Shown here in pieces: positions 15,969 through 25,090 of a DNA stretch of 64,000 nt. The stretch's first letter is position 1, and every line of letters begins with the position of its first letter. Source of the stretch: HB2-32-21 sp041603535 (GTDB taxonomy: Bacteria > Pseudomonadota > Gammaproteobacteria > Pseudomonadales > Porticoccaceae). A program made the position numbers and the translations under genes. The stretch is taken from contig JBFIEE010000005.1 in assembly GCA_041603535.1 (NCBI GenBank), positions 23,772 to 87,771 on the forward strand. The letters are read 5' to 3'. Under the pieces are notes generated by a model. That model was not told where the DNA came from. It did no database searches and saw only the letters and a program-made list of their open reading frames with translations.

Positions 15969-17137
15969 CAGCGGCCTCCCTCGGGTCCGGCGCTATCTTG
16001 CGCCACGTTCAGCATGTAGCTACGAAATATGGCCTCATAACGTTTATTGGGTAACAAAAAGGCATCGTGGCCCATCGCTGACTCTATCTCTGTATAAACC
16101 ACATCGCGGTTCGCCGCGACGAGGGCATCGACTATCTCTCTTGAGCGTGATGGCGCGAAGCGCCAGTCGCTGGAAAATGACGCGACCAGGAATTTACATT
16201 GTGCTCTGCGAAAAGCCTGTACCAGGTCATCATTGTAGTCGCGCGCGAGGTCGAAATAGTCGAGTACTTTAGTCATTAACAGGTAGGTGTTGGCGTCGAA
16301 GCTTTCAGCAAAGCGGTCGCCCTGATAACGCAAATAGCTTTCCACCTGAAATTCAACCGGCGCGTCCAGTCCTCGTTCGAAGGTCCCGGTGCGCAGTTCG
16401 CGACCGAAACGCTCACCCATCAGTTCGTCAGATAAATAGGTGACGTGGCCGATCATACGCGCCAGCGCCAGGCCATCCTGCGGATTGGTTTGATGATCGA
16501 GGAAGTCGCCATCACAAAATTGGCTATCGCTACGAATGGCGCGGCGGGCGATTTCGTTGAAGGCAATATTTTGCGCGGTCAGTTTAGTGGCAGAGGCTAT
16601 CACCACACAGTGACGCACTCGAGTCGGCAGTTCGACAGCCCAGCGCATCGCGGTCATGCCGCCGAGGCTGCCGCCAATCACCGCGGCCCATTGGTCAATG
16701 CCCATGATATCTGCCAGGCGAGCCTGACTGGTTACCCAATCGCGAACCCGCAACGGGGGAAAGTCTTTGCCCCAGGGTTTGCCCGTCGCGGGATTAGTGG
16801 AGCGCGGCCCGGTGCTGCCGTGACAACCACCAAGATTGTTCAGGCAAACGACGTGAAAAAGGTTGGTATCAATTGGCTTGCCAGGGCCGATGTAGTCATC
16901 CCACCAGCCTGCTTTGGCATCGCTCAGCGAATGGTATCCGGCGGCATGATGATTGCTGCTCAGAGCGTGGCAGATCAGGACGGCATTGGATTTCCTGGCA
17001 TTGAGTTCACCATAAGTTTCAACGATTAATTGATAATCGTTAAGGGTACGGCCACAACTCAGCTCGATGGATTCATCGAAGTGGAATACCTGCGGTGTTA
17101 CCAGGCCGACAGAGTTTTCAGGTAAGGAATCCGGCAT
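15968..17137 (-). CDS. metX: Homoserine O-acyltransferase
   Basis: Alpha/beta-hydrolase-fold enzyme that activates homoserine for methionine synthesis, using acetyl-CoA or succinyl-CoA. In 389 residues it has ICHALSSNHHAAG near 55, the long GSTGPRSTNPATG motif near 108, the nucleophile elbow GGSLGGM with the catalytic Ser at about 157, and the C-terminal catalytic His in ESAMGHDAFL. The product with metW next door is typical of beta/gammaproteobacteria, where succinyl-CoA use has been reported for some members; sequence alone does not decide the donor. Confidence 0.95.
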   Translation of the reverse strand: MPDSLPENSVGLVTPQVFHFDESIELSCGRTLNDYQLIVETYGELNARKSNAVLICHALSSNHHAAGYHSLSDAKAGWWDDYIGPGKPIDTNLFHVVCLNNLGGCHGSTGPRSTNPATGKPWGKDFPPLRVRDWVTSQARLADIMGIDQWAAVIGGSLGGMTAMRWAVELPTRVRHCVVIASATKLTAQNIAFNEIARRAIRSDSQFCDGDFLDHQTNPQDGLALARMIGHVTYLSDELMGERFGRELRTGTFERGLDAPVEFQVESYLRYQGDRFAESFDANTYLLMTKVLDYFDLARDYNDDLVQAFRRAQCKFLVASFSSDWRFAPSRSREIVDALVAANRDVVYTEIESAMGHDAFLLPNKRYEAIFRSYMLNVAQDSAGPEGGR

Positions 17138-17248
17138 TCTCGCGGTCGCTGTTCACAAAGCCGAGGAGTCTAAAGAGGCATGAGGGGGTTCGCAAGATAA
17201 CTTTTGCCGGGCCGCTGGCAGGTTGCATTATCCGGGTACAGCGGTCGG

Positions 17249-17539
17249 CTATGGCCGGGTAATGTTGACTGCCTCGGGAATCATTTGTGGGTTCACAACG
17301 GTGATGGTTTTTTGCCTACTGGAAGCGCCCTTAACCAGCGCAACGCGGGATTTCGGCACATTGAACTGTGCGGCCAGGTATCTAAGGAGCGCGTCGTTTG
17401 CAGCGCCGTTGGCTGCGGTCGCGGCGACCCGAACCTTCAGCCGGTCGTTGAACAATCCTGCAAAACCATGTTGCGCTGCGTTGGGCTGAATGTGGTAGTA
17501 CAGCAGCAAAGTATCCCCGCGCCAACTGTAATGGACCAT
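17249..17539 (-). CDS. yggU: DUF167/YggU family protein
   Basis: A 96-residue basic protein of the YggU family. Visible family motifs are the N-terminal LLLYYHIQPNA (IxPxA), the NDRLKVRVAATAANGAAN segment near residues 31-48 (V.A.P.DGKAN-like), and SRVALVKGASSRQK near 64-77. Its function has not been established; the fold is known from structural genomics. Its ATG lies three bases after the yggT stop, so it is probably co-translated with yggT. Confidence 0.85.
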   Translation of the reverse strand: MVHYSWRGDTLLLYYHIQPNAAQHGFAGLFNDRLKVRVAATAANGAANDALLRYLAAQFNVPKSRVALVKGASSRQKTITVVNPQMIPEAVNITRP

Positions 17540-17542
17540 TAA

Positions 17543-18133
17543 CTACATTATTCCGGGTACGAAAGCGCTGGCGAGATTCGCGGACACCGCGAGATTGTGA
17601 ATGAAAATTTTTAGTACATTAAGCAACAGAAATATCAGGATTGGTGACAGGTCCAGGCCGCCCAGGGCTGGCAGCAGTCTGCGGAAAGGTGCCATCGCCG
17701 GTTCCATCAGCTGCGACAACAGCGCCACTGCAGGATGGTGGCTTTGTGGCGCGACCCAGCTCAGGATGATGATAATCAGTAAGCCATAGAAGTAAATGTT
17801 CAGCAACATGGTCGCCATACCCAGCAGGGACCAGATCAGCATCGGCAGGATGGGAACAAACTGACCGTTATAAATCAGCACAGAGCTTTGAATCGCTAAT
17901 ATTGGCACGGCCATAGCCAGTGCCAATGCGGCCGTATTAACATTTTTAATGGTCGGAAAAACTTTAGCTAACACAATTAAGGGGGCGGCGGTGGCCTTGA
18001 CGATAAACTGGGACACCGGGTTATAAAAATTGGCGCGGCACAGTTGCAATAAGAAGCGTAGCAGGGTGACCAACAGGTAGGCATTGGCCAGTGCCTGAAT
18101 CAAATAAATACTGATTTCAGTAAAGGTGCTCAT
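17543..18133 (-). CDS. yggT: YggT family integral membrane protein
   Basis: Inner-membrane protein of 196 residues with two copies of the YggT unit. Each copy shows hydrophobic helices and the segment FYNPVSQFIVKATAAP (first half) or HHPAVALLSQLMEPAMAPFRRLLP (second half), the P-x-(L/I)-x-P-hallmark of the family. It probably has four membrane segments. The ATG at 18133 is preceded by GGAA; a longer frame extends upstream without family similarity. It lies 104 bases after proC, as in many gammaproteobacteria. Roles in osmotic or ion tolerance have been suggested for relatives; unproven here. Confidence 0.9.
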   Translation of the reverse strand: MSTFTEISIYLIQALANAYLLVTLLRFLLQLCRANFYNPVSQFIVKATAAPLIVLAKVFPTIKNVNTAALALAMAVPILAIQSSVLIYNGQFVPILPMLIWSLLGMATMLLNIYFYGLLIIIILSWVAPQSHHPAVALLSQLMEPAMAPFRRLLPALGGLDLSPILIFLLLNVLKIFIHNLAVSANLASAFVPGIM

Positions 18134-18237
18134 CAAGGGTTTCCGTAGTTGATTTGAAGGTGGTCGAATTGATAATGGTTGCATTGACGGGGGTTAAATT
18201 GATCCATGCAGCGCCGCCGCGGAAGTAGCGGGATAGT

Positions 18238-19059
18238 TCAGCTGTTAATGGCGTCTTCGGCCATTTCCGTCGCTCGTTGGTAGGCTGTTTGCATCGCCTG
18301 TTCGAACAATTGCGGAAGTCCCCCCGCCATGAGTTCATGGAGCGCACGTTCAGTGGTCCCCCCCGGTGAGGTGACCTGGCGTCGGAGTTCGGCCGGCTCA
18401 ACAGTCCCTTGTGCAGCCATGGTTGCCGCGCCTAGAGCTGTTTGAATACTTAACTGGCGAGCGGTATCCCGATCGAGGCCCAGCTTGACACCGGCGTCTT
18501 CCATGGCTTCCATGATCAGGAAGAAATAGGCCGGGCCGCTACCGGACAGAGCAGTGACGCGGTCGATATCCTGTTCCGCGTCCAGCCAGCAAACGGTTCC
18601 CACCGCAGCCAGGATTTTTTCAGCCTGCTCGCGCTGTGCTGAGCTGACCAGCTTTGTGGCAAACAAGCCCGCCGCGCCCTGCTGTACCAGGGCTGGCGTG
18701 TTGGGCATGCAGCGCACAATAGGAACGCCGTCGCCGAGCCAGGTCTCTAGTGCGGCAACCGGAATGCCTGCCGCGATCGAGATCACCAGCGGCAGGTGTT
18801 TGACGGTGTCCGCGAGCCCGGTGGCCACGGCCTTCATGATCTGCGGTTTTACAGCCAGAATGACAACATCCGCAGCGGCGGCGGGGTTGTTGCTGGCATG
18901 CAGGGCGATTGCAAACGCCTTGCCCAATCGCTGCCTTGATTCGGCCGATGGATCACAGGCCGCTATACATGTTGGGGGATAGCCCTGTTCCAGGAGGCCG
19001 CCGATCAGGCTGCTTGCCATATTGCCCCCGCCGATAAACACTAGTTTCGGATTACTCAA
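18238..19059 (-). CDS. proC: Pyrroline-5-carboxylate reductase
   Basis: Last step of proline synthesis, reducing pyrroline-5-carboxylate with NAD(P)H. The 273 residues carry the Rossmann motif FIGGGNMASSLIGG at 8-21, VILAVKPQ near 65, RCMPNTPA near 118, GSGPAYFF near 170 and the C-terminal QVTSPGGTT near 230, all hallmark features of ProC. It starts 39 bases after yggS. putA, which degrades proline in the opposite direction, is 35 kb away. Confidence 0.97.
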   Translation of the reverse strand: MSNPKLVFIGGGNMASSLIGGLLEQGYPPTCIAACDPSAESRQRLGKAFAIALHASNNPAAAADVVILAVKPQIMKAVATGLADTVKHLPLVISIAAGIPVAALETWLGDGVPIVRCMPNTPALVQQGAAGLFATKLVSSAQREQAEKILAAVGTVCWLDAEQDIDRVTALSGSGPAYFFLIMEAMEDAGVKLGLDRDTARQLSIQTALGAATMAAQGTVEPAELRRQVTSPGGTTERALHELMAGGLPQLFEQAMQTAYQRATEMAEDAINS

Positions 19060-19098
19060 ATTCCTGGTCTCCTAAAGACAATTGTCCGCCAGCCGGAT

Positions 19099-19863
19099 TC
19101 AACGTGGGTTCGACCCGGCGCCGCCCTCATGATTAGCTGGTCGAGGGCCGAAAATTCCCCTGCCGATGCGGAGAATGGTCGCGCCTTCAGCGATGGCAGC
19201 GGCTATATCGTCGGACATACCCATGGACAGTGTATCCAAAGATTGCAGGTCGGGAGAGCTGATTTTGAGGTGGCGCAATAATGCGGCGGTTTGTCTGAAC
19301 GGCTCGCGCTGTGCGGTAAGCCCCACTCTGGGCTGGGGGATGACCATGAGTCCGCGCAGGTGCAAGTTGGGAAGCTTGACGATGGATCTAGCCAGATCCG
19401 GTAGTTCCCCGGGGGGAACACCTGACTTGGTCGCTTCCCGATCAATATTTACCTGGATGCAAACGTTGAGCCTTGTGGCGCTATCCTGCCGGTGGAGATT
19501 CAGCCGCTCGGCGACCTTTAGTCTATCTATGCTGTGAACCCAGCTAAAGTGTCTGGCAATGTCTCTGGTCTTATTGGTCTGAATGGGTCCGATGAAGTGC
19601 CACTCGGGCACGGAGCAGTTACGCGCCGTGGCGTTGCGTGGTTCAAGAAGGTGTTGCAGGGCTGCCTGCTTTTGCAGGGCTTCCTGAAGGTAGCTTTCCC
19701 CGAAACACCGGATTCCTGCGCACCAGGCCGCGAGTAGGTTGTCAGCATTTTGGCCCTTACTCGCAGCCAAAAGTTTGATGCTGTCGCCATTTCGGTGAGA
19801 ATCAGTACGAATTTGTTGCAGTAACGCTGTGATTTGACTTACATTTTTGGCAATATTTTGCAT
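19099..19863 (-). CDS. yggS: YggS/PROSC family PLP-homeostasis protein
   Basis: Single-domain type III-fold pyridoxal phosphate protein that buffers PLP and has no known catalytic activity. The 254 residues include the lysine segment LLAASKGQ near 26-33, the CFGESYLQEAL motif near 53, EWHFIGPIQTNKTRD near 86-100, IDREATKSGVPP near 140, and the C-terminal SMGMSDDIAAAIAEGATILRIG. An unusual feature is the ASKGQ motif where relatives have (V)SKTxP. It is divergent from pilT with only 62 bases between the starts. Confidence 0.94.
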   Translation of the reverse strand: MQNIAKNVSQITALLQQIRTDSHRNGDSIKLLAASKGQNADNLLAAWCAGIRCFGESYLQEALQKQAALQHLLEPRNATARNCSVPEWHFIGPIQTNKTRDIARHFSWVHSIDRLKVAERLNLHRQDSATRLNVCIQVNIDREATKSGVPPGELPDLARSIVKLPNLHLRGLMVIPQPRVGLTAQREPFRQTAALLRHLKISSPDLQSLDTLSMGMSDDIAAAIAEGATILRIGRGIFGPRPANHEGGAGSNPR

Positions 19864-19868
19864 ATACT
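19839..19868 (+). promoter_or_regulatory. Candidate sigma-70 promoter for pilT
   Basis: TTACAT (19839-19844) and TATACT (19863-19868) are separated by 18 bases. The -10 box would start transcription about 50 bases before the pilT ATG. The box overlaps the first codon of the divergent yggS gene, so both genes would compete for this stretch. The -35 match is moderate only. Confidence 0.35.
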
Positions 19869-19925
19869 CAAAGGTGTGCTTTGATCAGGTTTGCGGCAGG
19901 TTATCAATAATCACAGGGTTTGGTA

Positions 19926-20963
19926 ATGGATATAACGGAACTATTGGCCTTTAGTGCCAAACAGGGGGCATCGGATCTACACTTGTCGGCCGGTTTGCCG
20001 CCTATGATTCGGGTCGATGGCGACGTCCGGCGGGTGAATTTGCCGCCGATGGAGCATAAACAGGTGCACGGCCTGATTTACGAAATCATGAACGACAAGC
20101 AGCGTCGTGACTATGAAGAGTTTCTGGAGACCGATTTTTCCTTTGAGGTGCCTGGGGTTGCCCGCTTCAGGGTCAATGCGTTCAACCAGAACCGGGGCGC
20201 CGGCGCGGTTTTCCGTACCATCCCTTCCCGGGTATTAACGCTTGAAGATTTAGGCTTCGGCCAGGTATTCAGAGATATTTCCATGCTGCCACGCGGTCTG
20301 GTGCTGGTTACCGGGCCGACAGGGTCTGGCAAGAGCACTACGCTAGCGGCGATGATTGATTATGTTAATGACAATCGCTATCAGCACATACTGACCATTG
20401 AGGATCCTATAGAATTTGTTCATGAGAGCAAAAAATGCCTGGTTAACCAGCGGGAAGTACACAAGGATACACACGGCTTTAGTGAAGCTCTCCGATCCGC
20501 GCTGCGTGAAGACCCCGATATCATTCTGGTCGGTGAAATGCGTGACCTGGAAACAATTCGTCTGGCGTTGACGGCAGCCGAGACCGGGCACCTGGTGTTT
20601 GGTACCCTGCACACTACCTCGGCGGCCAAAACCATAGACCGCATCGTGGATGTATTTCCGGGGGCGGAAAAATCCATGGTGCGTGCTATGTTGTCGGAGT
20701 CACTGCAGGCTGTATTATCCCAAACGCTAATGAAAAAAATTGGCGGTGGACGAGCGGCCGCTAACGAAATCATGATTGGCACGCCGGCGATTCGCAATTT
20801 GATTCGTGAGGATAAAGTGGCGCAGATGTACTCGGCGATCCAGACAGGTGTCGGGCGTGGCATGCAAACCATGGATCAGTGTTTGCAAAAACTGGTGGCG
20901 CAAAAAGTTGTGACCAGGGAAGCGGCCCGTGAAAAGGCCAGAATGCCGGACGATTTCGTTTAG
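19926..20963 (+). CDS. pilT: Type IV pilus retraction ATPase PilT
   Basis: Hexameric cytoplasmic ATPase that powers pilus retraction. The 345 residues are nearly colinear with the P. aeruginosa protein, starting MDITELLAFSAKQGASDLHLSAG. Walker A is GPTGSGKST at about 130-138, the Asp box and Walker B (ILVGEMRD) near 200, and the His box TGHLVFGTLHT near 222. The C-terminal AIRNLIREDK matches the conserved AIRNLIRExK element needed for retraction. The start chosen is the ATG at 19926; a TTG at 19920 would add two residues. pilU follows after 54 bases. Confidence 0.97.
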   Translation: MDITELLAFSAKQGASDLHLSAGLPPMIRVDGDVRRVNLPPMEHKQVHGLIYEIMNDKQRRDYEEFLETDFSFEVPGVARFRVNAFNQNRGAGAVFRTIPSRVLTLEDLGFGQVFRDISMLPRGLVLVTGPTGSGKSTTLAAMIDYVNDNRYQHILTIEDPIEFVHESKKCLVNQREVHKDTHGFSEALRSALREDPDIILVGEMRDLETIRLALTAAETGHLVFGTLHTTSAAKTIDRIVDVFPGAEKSMVRAMLSESLQAVLSQTLMKKIGGGRAAANEIMIGTPAIRNLIREDKVAQMYSAIQTGVGRGMQTMDQCLQKLVAQKVVTREAAREKARMPDDFV

Positions 20964-21017
20964 CTTGAGAAATTGACCGTTGCGAATTTGTTCAAATAGA
21001 CTTCAGGAGTAAGGGTG

Positions 21018-22175
21018 ATGGAATTTGACAGTTTGTTGCGACTGATGGTGGATAAACAGGCTTCTGACCTGTTTATTACCGAAGGTGTACCCCCCTCGGT
21101 CAAGATTAATGGCAAAGTTATTCCGGTGGGCAAAAAGCCGCTCAGCGGAATTAACGCCTGCGAGCTTGTGGAAAGCCTCATGGATGATGAGCAGAGGAAA
21201 AAATTTCACACCAGTAAGGAGCTAAATTTCGCCATCACGTCTAACAATGTTGAAGGCGCTCGCTTTCGGGTCAGTGCTTTCTATCAGCGCAACGAAATTG
21301 GTATGGTCTTGCGCCGTATTGAAACAAAGATTCCCACCGTTGAAGAACTGATGTTGCCGCGCACCCTCAATGAGCTGGTCATGAACAAGCGCGGCATTAT
21401 TTTCTTTGTGGGTGCGACCGGTACCGGTAAGTCCACCTCGCTGGCGGCGATGGTTGGTCATCGCAATCGCAACAGCCACGGGCATATTATTTCGGTGGAG
21501 GATCCGATCGAATTCGTGCATCAGCACGATGGCTGCATCATCACGCAACGTGAGGTAGGTATCGATACAGAGTCCTTTGAAGTTGCGTTGCGCAACACCC
21601 TGCGGCAGGCGCCTGACGTTATTTTAATCGGTGAGATTCGCTCGCCGGAAACAATGGAGCAAGCTATTACCTTTGCTGAAACAGGACACCTGGTGCTGGC
21701 CACCTTACATGCCAACAACGCCAACCAGGCGCTGGATCGTATCCAGCACTTTTTCCCCGCAGAGCGCCACGGGCAGCTGTGGATGGATTTATCGTTGAAT
21801 TTAAAGGCGATGGTTGCCCAGCAGCTAATCCCCACGGCTGACGGCAAGGGCCGCCGAGCCGCTATTGAAATCCTTATCAATACGCCGCTGGTTTCGGATT
21901 TGATTCGCAAGGGTGAAGTGCACAAGCTCAAGGAGGTTATGACGCGATCCTCTGAACACGGTATGCAGACGTTCGACCAGGCGCTGTACCGCCTGTACGA
22001 CGAAGGTGTGGTCACTTATGAGGATGCGTTGGCCGCAGCTGATTCTAAAAACGATTTACGTCTGTTGATCAAACTAAAATCCGAGACCGATGCTAGTTAT
22101 CTGAATCATGCCGCTGACGAACTAACGATGAAGGACCACGACGAAGATAGCTTCCGGTTATTTCAGCGTGAGTAA
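21018..22175 (+). CDS. pilU: Accessory type IV pilus retraction ATPase PilU
   Basis: PilT paralogue that supports forceful retraction in a PilT-dependent manner. The 385 residues open MEFDSLLRLMVDKQASDLF, and Walker A is GATGTGKST. The Walker B region is VILIGEIRSPET and the His box is TGHLVLATLH. The C-terminus, from about residue 345, is the PilU-specific acidic extension (NDLRLLIKLKSETD). AGGAG stands 8 bases upstream of the ATG. It is convergent with ruvX, with only 10 bases between stops. Confidence 0.96.
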   Translation: MEFDSLLRLMVDKQASDLFITEGVPPSVKINGKVIPVGKKPLSGINACELVESLMDDEQRKKFHTSKELNFAITSNNVEGARFRVSAFYQRNEIGMVLRRIETKIPTVEELMLPRTLNELVMNKRGIIFFVGATGTGKSTSLAAMVGHRNRNSHGHIISVEDPIEFVHQHDGCIITQREVGIDTESFEVALRNTLRQAPDVILIGEIRSPETMEQAITFAETGHLVLATLHANNANQALDRIQHFFPAERHGQLWMDLSLNLKAMVAQQLIPTADGKGRRAAIEILINTPLVSDLIRKGEVHKLKEVMTRSSEHGMQTFDQALYRLYDEGVVTYEDALAAADSKNDLRLLIKLKSETDASYLNHAADELTMKDHDEDSFRLFQRE

Positions 22176-22185
22176 GGGGCGGGCC

Positions 22186-22638
22186 TCAGGGTTTTAGTGC
22201 TATTTCTGGTTGCCTCAGCCAGGTTTGCAGAATAAAACAGGCAGCCGCGGCGTCCACTGGGGAATGTCGATAATTTTTTGAAGTGGGCACTGTTGACTTC
22301 GCTTCGCGGGTCGACAGCCGCTCGTCAACCATGGCGACCGCAAGGCCACTCCGAGCCTGGAGGCGTCGCCCAAACTTGCGGGCTCGGCGACAAAATTCAC
22401 TTTCGGTACCATCGATATTCAGAGGCAGGCCCACTAACAAAAGATCAGGTCGCCATGTGTCAATGTGTTTCAACACTTCGGGCCAGTCGGGCCGGCCGTC
22501 TTTTGCGCGGAGTACTAATAGCGGGTTGGCAGAATGCGTGATCGTCTGGCCCACGGCGAGACCGATATTACGCGCGCCGAAATCAAAAGCCAGCACGGTT
22601 ACTGGCGGAGCAGACGAACGGTCAGGCGTGTCCGGCAC
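22186..22638 (-). CDS. ruvX: RuvX/YqgF RNase H-fold nuclease
   Basis: Predicted Holliday-junction-type or pre-16S rRNA-processing nuclease; the rRNA 5'-end role is best supported in E. coli. The 150 residues include the first acidic motif VLAFDFGARNIGLA near 15-28, LLLVGLPLNIDGTES near 65-79 and the MVDERLSTREA motif near 103-113, closing with DAAAACFILQ. The RNase H acidic set (D near 19, E near 106, D near 129) looks intact. It overlaps yqgE by 17 bases (22622-22638). Confidence 0.93.
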   Translation of the reverse strand: MPDTPDRSSAPPVTVLAFDFGARNIGLAVGQTITHSANPLLVLRAKDGRPDWPEVLKHIDTWRPDLLLVGLPLNIDGTESEFCRRARKFGRRLQARSGLAVAMVDERLSTREAKSTVPTSKNYRHSPVDAAAACFILQTWLRQPEIALKP

Positions 22639-23209
22639 TATTGCTGAGCTGATTTAAATTAATACCGATACGGGCGGCTGCCAGGTGTGCGCAACGTTCG
22701 AGCGGGGTGTCAAACAGAAACTCGGCATCGGCAGGCACTGTTAGCCACGCGTTGGCCAGTAATTCCTGCTCAAGTTGACCGGCTCCCCAGCCAGCGTAAC
22801 CGAGAATAATCAGCGATTCTGCTGGCCCCTTCTCGTGGGCAATCGCCTCGATAATATCTCGCGACGCGGTCAGACTTATTTGATCGCTGACCGAGACAGT
22901 TGACTGCCACTGCTGGTCTTTGCTGCGATGCAGCACAAAGCCGCGCTCCTGTTGTACTGGGCCGCCCAGTAACAAGGGTAGCGCGCCCAGTTTTTCGGGG
23001 CACGGCAAGTTTAACTGGGCAAAAATCTGGCTGAGCGGCAACCCTAGCGGACGGTTTATCGTCAATCCCATCGCGCCTTCCGGTGTGTGTTCACAAATGT
23101 AGACGACAGAGTGGGCGAAACCCGGATCAGTAAGGCCGGGCATGGCAACCAGCAACTGCCCGCGCAGGTGATTAAAGGTTTGCTCGTGATGCGATGTCGT
23201 CGTGCCCAT
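22622..23209 (-). CDS. yqgE: YqgE/AlgH family protein
   Basis: Cytoplasmic protein of 195 residues with unsettled function. Family motifs seen: LLVAMPGLTDPGFAHSVVYICEHTPEGAMGLTINRP (read as LVAMPGLxDPxFxxSVVYxCEHxxxGAMGLxINxP) near 17-52, LLLGGPVQQERGFVLH near 80-95 and GYAGWGAGQLEQEL near 138-151. An early report linked AlgH to alginate regulation in Pseudomonas, but the family role is open. It stands 46 bases after tonB and overlaps ruvX. Confidence 0.94.
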   Translation of the reverse strand: MGTTTSHHEQTFNHLRGQLLVAMPGLTDPGFAHSVVYICEHTPEGAMGLTINRPLGLPLSQIFAQLNLPCPEKLGALPLLLGGPVQQERGFVLHRSKDQQWQSTVSVSDQISLTASRDIIEAIAHEKGPAESLIILGYAGWGAGQLEQELLANAWLTVPADAEFLFDTPLERCAHLAAARIGINLNQLSNSAGHA

Positions 23210-23255
23210 GAAGCCAGTATTGGGGGTTGCCCGGTGAATTACAAGGTGGCGGTTG

Positions 23256-24143
23256 TTATCGGGTTCGCAAGTGATCGCCCGGTAAAAATCGCCAGGTTTG
23301 AATGATCTCTATTTTGTCCCAGTGAATCATTTCCCTGGGAAACGGCGCGAAGGGAGATGCCATCCGCACGGTTTCTACCGCTGCCTGGTCGAGAACAGGC
23401 TGACCGGATACCTTGAGTAACTCCACGCTTTCAACCGACCCGTCGGGTAACACCGTGACTGCCAGGCTGAGTTCACCATATAACTTGCGCTGTCTGGCCT
23501 CGTCGGGATAGTGGAAATTACCGACCTGCTCTATTTTATCAACCCAGTACTTGAGATAGGCGGCGTGTTCGGCTGCCTGGGTTCGCGCAGAGGTCATGCG
23601 TAGTATGTTGGGTAGCTTGTTGTAGGCCTGTTTTTGAATGTCGAGCTGGGCCTGCAGGCTACTGAATTCCTTTAGCCGGGTAGGTAGAATCTCCTTTTCG
23701 GTGTTTGGCGATTGTCGCTCGCCGTCTTCTACAGACTGTTGTCTTATCCTCCGACTCCCCTGCGATGAGGTAATCGTTCGCTTCGAGCGATTTTGTGCGG
23801 CCTGTGCAACTTGTGGAATAATGAGGGGCTGTGTGTCGCGTAAAACCTCGGCTGTATATTCAGAAAGTGTGTCGGTCGTGATTTTAGTTTGCTCGTCCGT
23901 GATATTGCCGCTGCCCTCCTGATTGGCCTGGGCCATGTAAGCCGCATCCTTAATCGCATCGTCAGTGGGCTGCTGCGCGAGGGTGACTTCCAGCGCCCTG
24001 GTCGCCGGCTGGGGCTTTAAAAAATCAAAGCCGATACCAAAGATGATCAGGCTATGCAATGCCAGCGCGAGAAACGCGGCAAAGCCAAGGCGATCCTGGC
24101 CCTGGCTTGGATCGGCGACCGGGAACAGGATATCCGTGGTCAC
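23256..24143 (-). CDS. tonB: Energy transducer TonB
   Basis: Inner-membrane protein that passes proton-motive force to outer-membrane receptors such as the one at 47136-49277. The 295 residues have one membrane helix near 19-38 (GFAAFLALALHSLIIFGIGF), a spacer of about 150 residues which is charged and Gln-rich in place of the usual Pro-rich one, and a C-terminal TonB domain from about 205, containing YPDEARQRKLYGELSLAVTV and GQPVLDQAAVETVRMASPF. exbB and exbD are not in the window. Its ATG overlaps the gshB stop (ATGA, 24140-24143), an order also found in Pseudomonas. Confidence 0.92.
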   Translation of the reverse strand: MTTDILFPVADPSQGQDRLGFAAFLALALHSLIIFGIGFDFLKPQPATRALEVTLAQQPTDDAIKDAAYMAQANQEGSGNITDEQTKITTDTLSEYTAEVLRDTQPLIIPQVAQAAQNRSKRTITSSQGSRRIRQQSVEDGERQSPNTEKEILPTRLKEFSSLQAQLDIQKQAYNKLPNILRMTSARTQAAEHAAYLKYWVDKIEQVGNFHYPDEARQRKLYGELSLAVTVLPDGSVESVELLKVSGQPVLDQAAVETVRMASPFAPFPREMIHWDKIEIIQTWRFLPGDHLRTR

Positions 24144-25090
24144 GGGTTCAGTCTTCGTTTGATGGCTGTCATGAGCAGAGTGCCGATGGCGGTATTTTTC
24201 TCTCGATCAATTTCCCTGACACAGGTCGGGCTGGTGACATTTATTTCGGTTAGGTAGTCCCCGATGACATCGAGGCCAACAAATAGCAGGCCCTTTTCGC
24301 GCAGGCTGGAAGAAACCTGGCCTGCTATCCAGCGGTCGCGATCATTGAGGGGTTGCACTACCCCCTTGCCGCCTGCAGCAAGATTGCCGCGACTTTCGCC
24401 GACGGCTGGTACTCTGGCTAGACACCAGGGTACGGGATCCCCGTCAATCATCAGAATACGTTTGTCGCCCTGCACGATTTCGGGGATGTAACGCTGCACC
24501 ATGATGGTTTGTGAACTGTGCCCGGTGAGCGTTTCTATGATGACGCTGACATTGGGGTCATCCTCTCTGGCTCTGAAAATACCGGTGCCGCCCATGCCGT
24601 CCAGTGGCTTGTAAATGACATCCTTATGCTGGTCGTGGAAGGCGCGCAGCCGTTTGGGATCCCGACTGACCAGCAGCGGCGGCGTGCACTGAGGGAATTG
24701 AGTAGCAAAAATTTTTTCATTGCAATCTCGCAAACTCTGGGCACGATTCACCACCAGTACTCCCAGTTTTTCGGCGGCTTCAAGTATGTAGGTCGCGTAT
24801 ACAAACTCGCTGTCAAACGGTGGATCCTTGCGCATCAGTACGCAGTCGAGATCAGCCAGGGGGCCGTCAGCGGGCTCCCCCAGTTCATACCAGCAATCTG
24901 GCGAATCAAATACCTTGAGCGGTTTCTGTCGGGCTATCGGCACGCCGTTAGCCAGCGCCAGATCTGACATTTCCATGTAGGATAGCGACCAGCCCTGAGC
25001 CTGGGCCGCCAGCAACAGGGCCAGCGTGGTATCTTTCTTGAAATTGATAGCAGCAATGGGATCCATAATAACGCCAACAGAAATTGCCAT
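24140..25090 (-). CDS. gshB: Glutathione synthetase
   Basis: Second step of glutathione synthesis, adding glycine to gamma-glutamylcysteine. The 316 residues show the N-terminal GVIMDPIAAINFKKDTTLALL, then LRKDPPFDxEYxYxT-like MRKDPPFDSEFVYATYIL, the ATP-grasp glycine-rich loop PLDGMGGTGIFR near 160-171, and the C-terminal FVGLDVIGDYLTEINVTSPT. The gene lies upstream of tonB and divergent from the pilG cluster. The other pathway gene, gshA, is at 1091-2677. Confidence 0.97.
   Translation of the reverse strand: MAISVGVIMDPIAAINFKKDTTLALLLAAQAQGWSLSYMEMSDLALANGVPIARQKPLKVFDSPDCWYELGEPADGPLADLDCVLMRKDPPFDSEFVYATYILEAAEKLGVLVVNRAQSLRDCNEKIFATQFPQCTPPLLVSRDPKRLRAFHDQHKDVIYKPLDGMGGTGIFRAREDDPNVSVIIETLTGHSSQTIMVQRYIPEIVQGDKRILMIDGDPVPWCLARVPAVGESRGNLAAGGKGVVQPLNDRDRWIAGQVSSSLREKGLLFVGLDVIGDYLTEINVTSPTCVREIDREKNTAIGTLLMTAIKRRLNP

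Noticed and set aside
20000..20500. Recent transfer of the pilT-pilU region
   Set aside because: Gene order and codon character match the flanking core genes, so it is ancestral.
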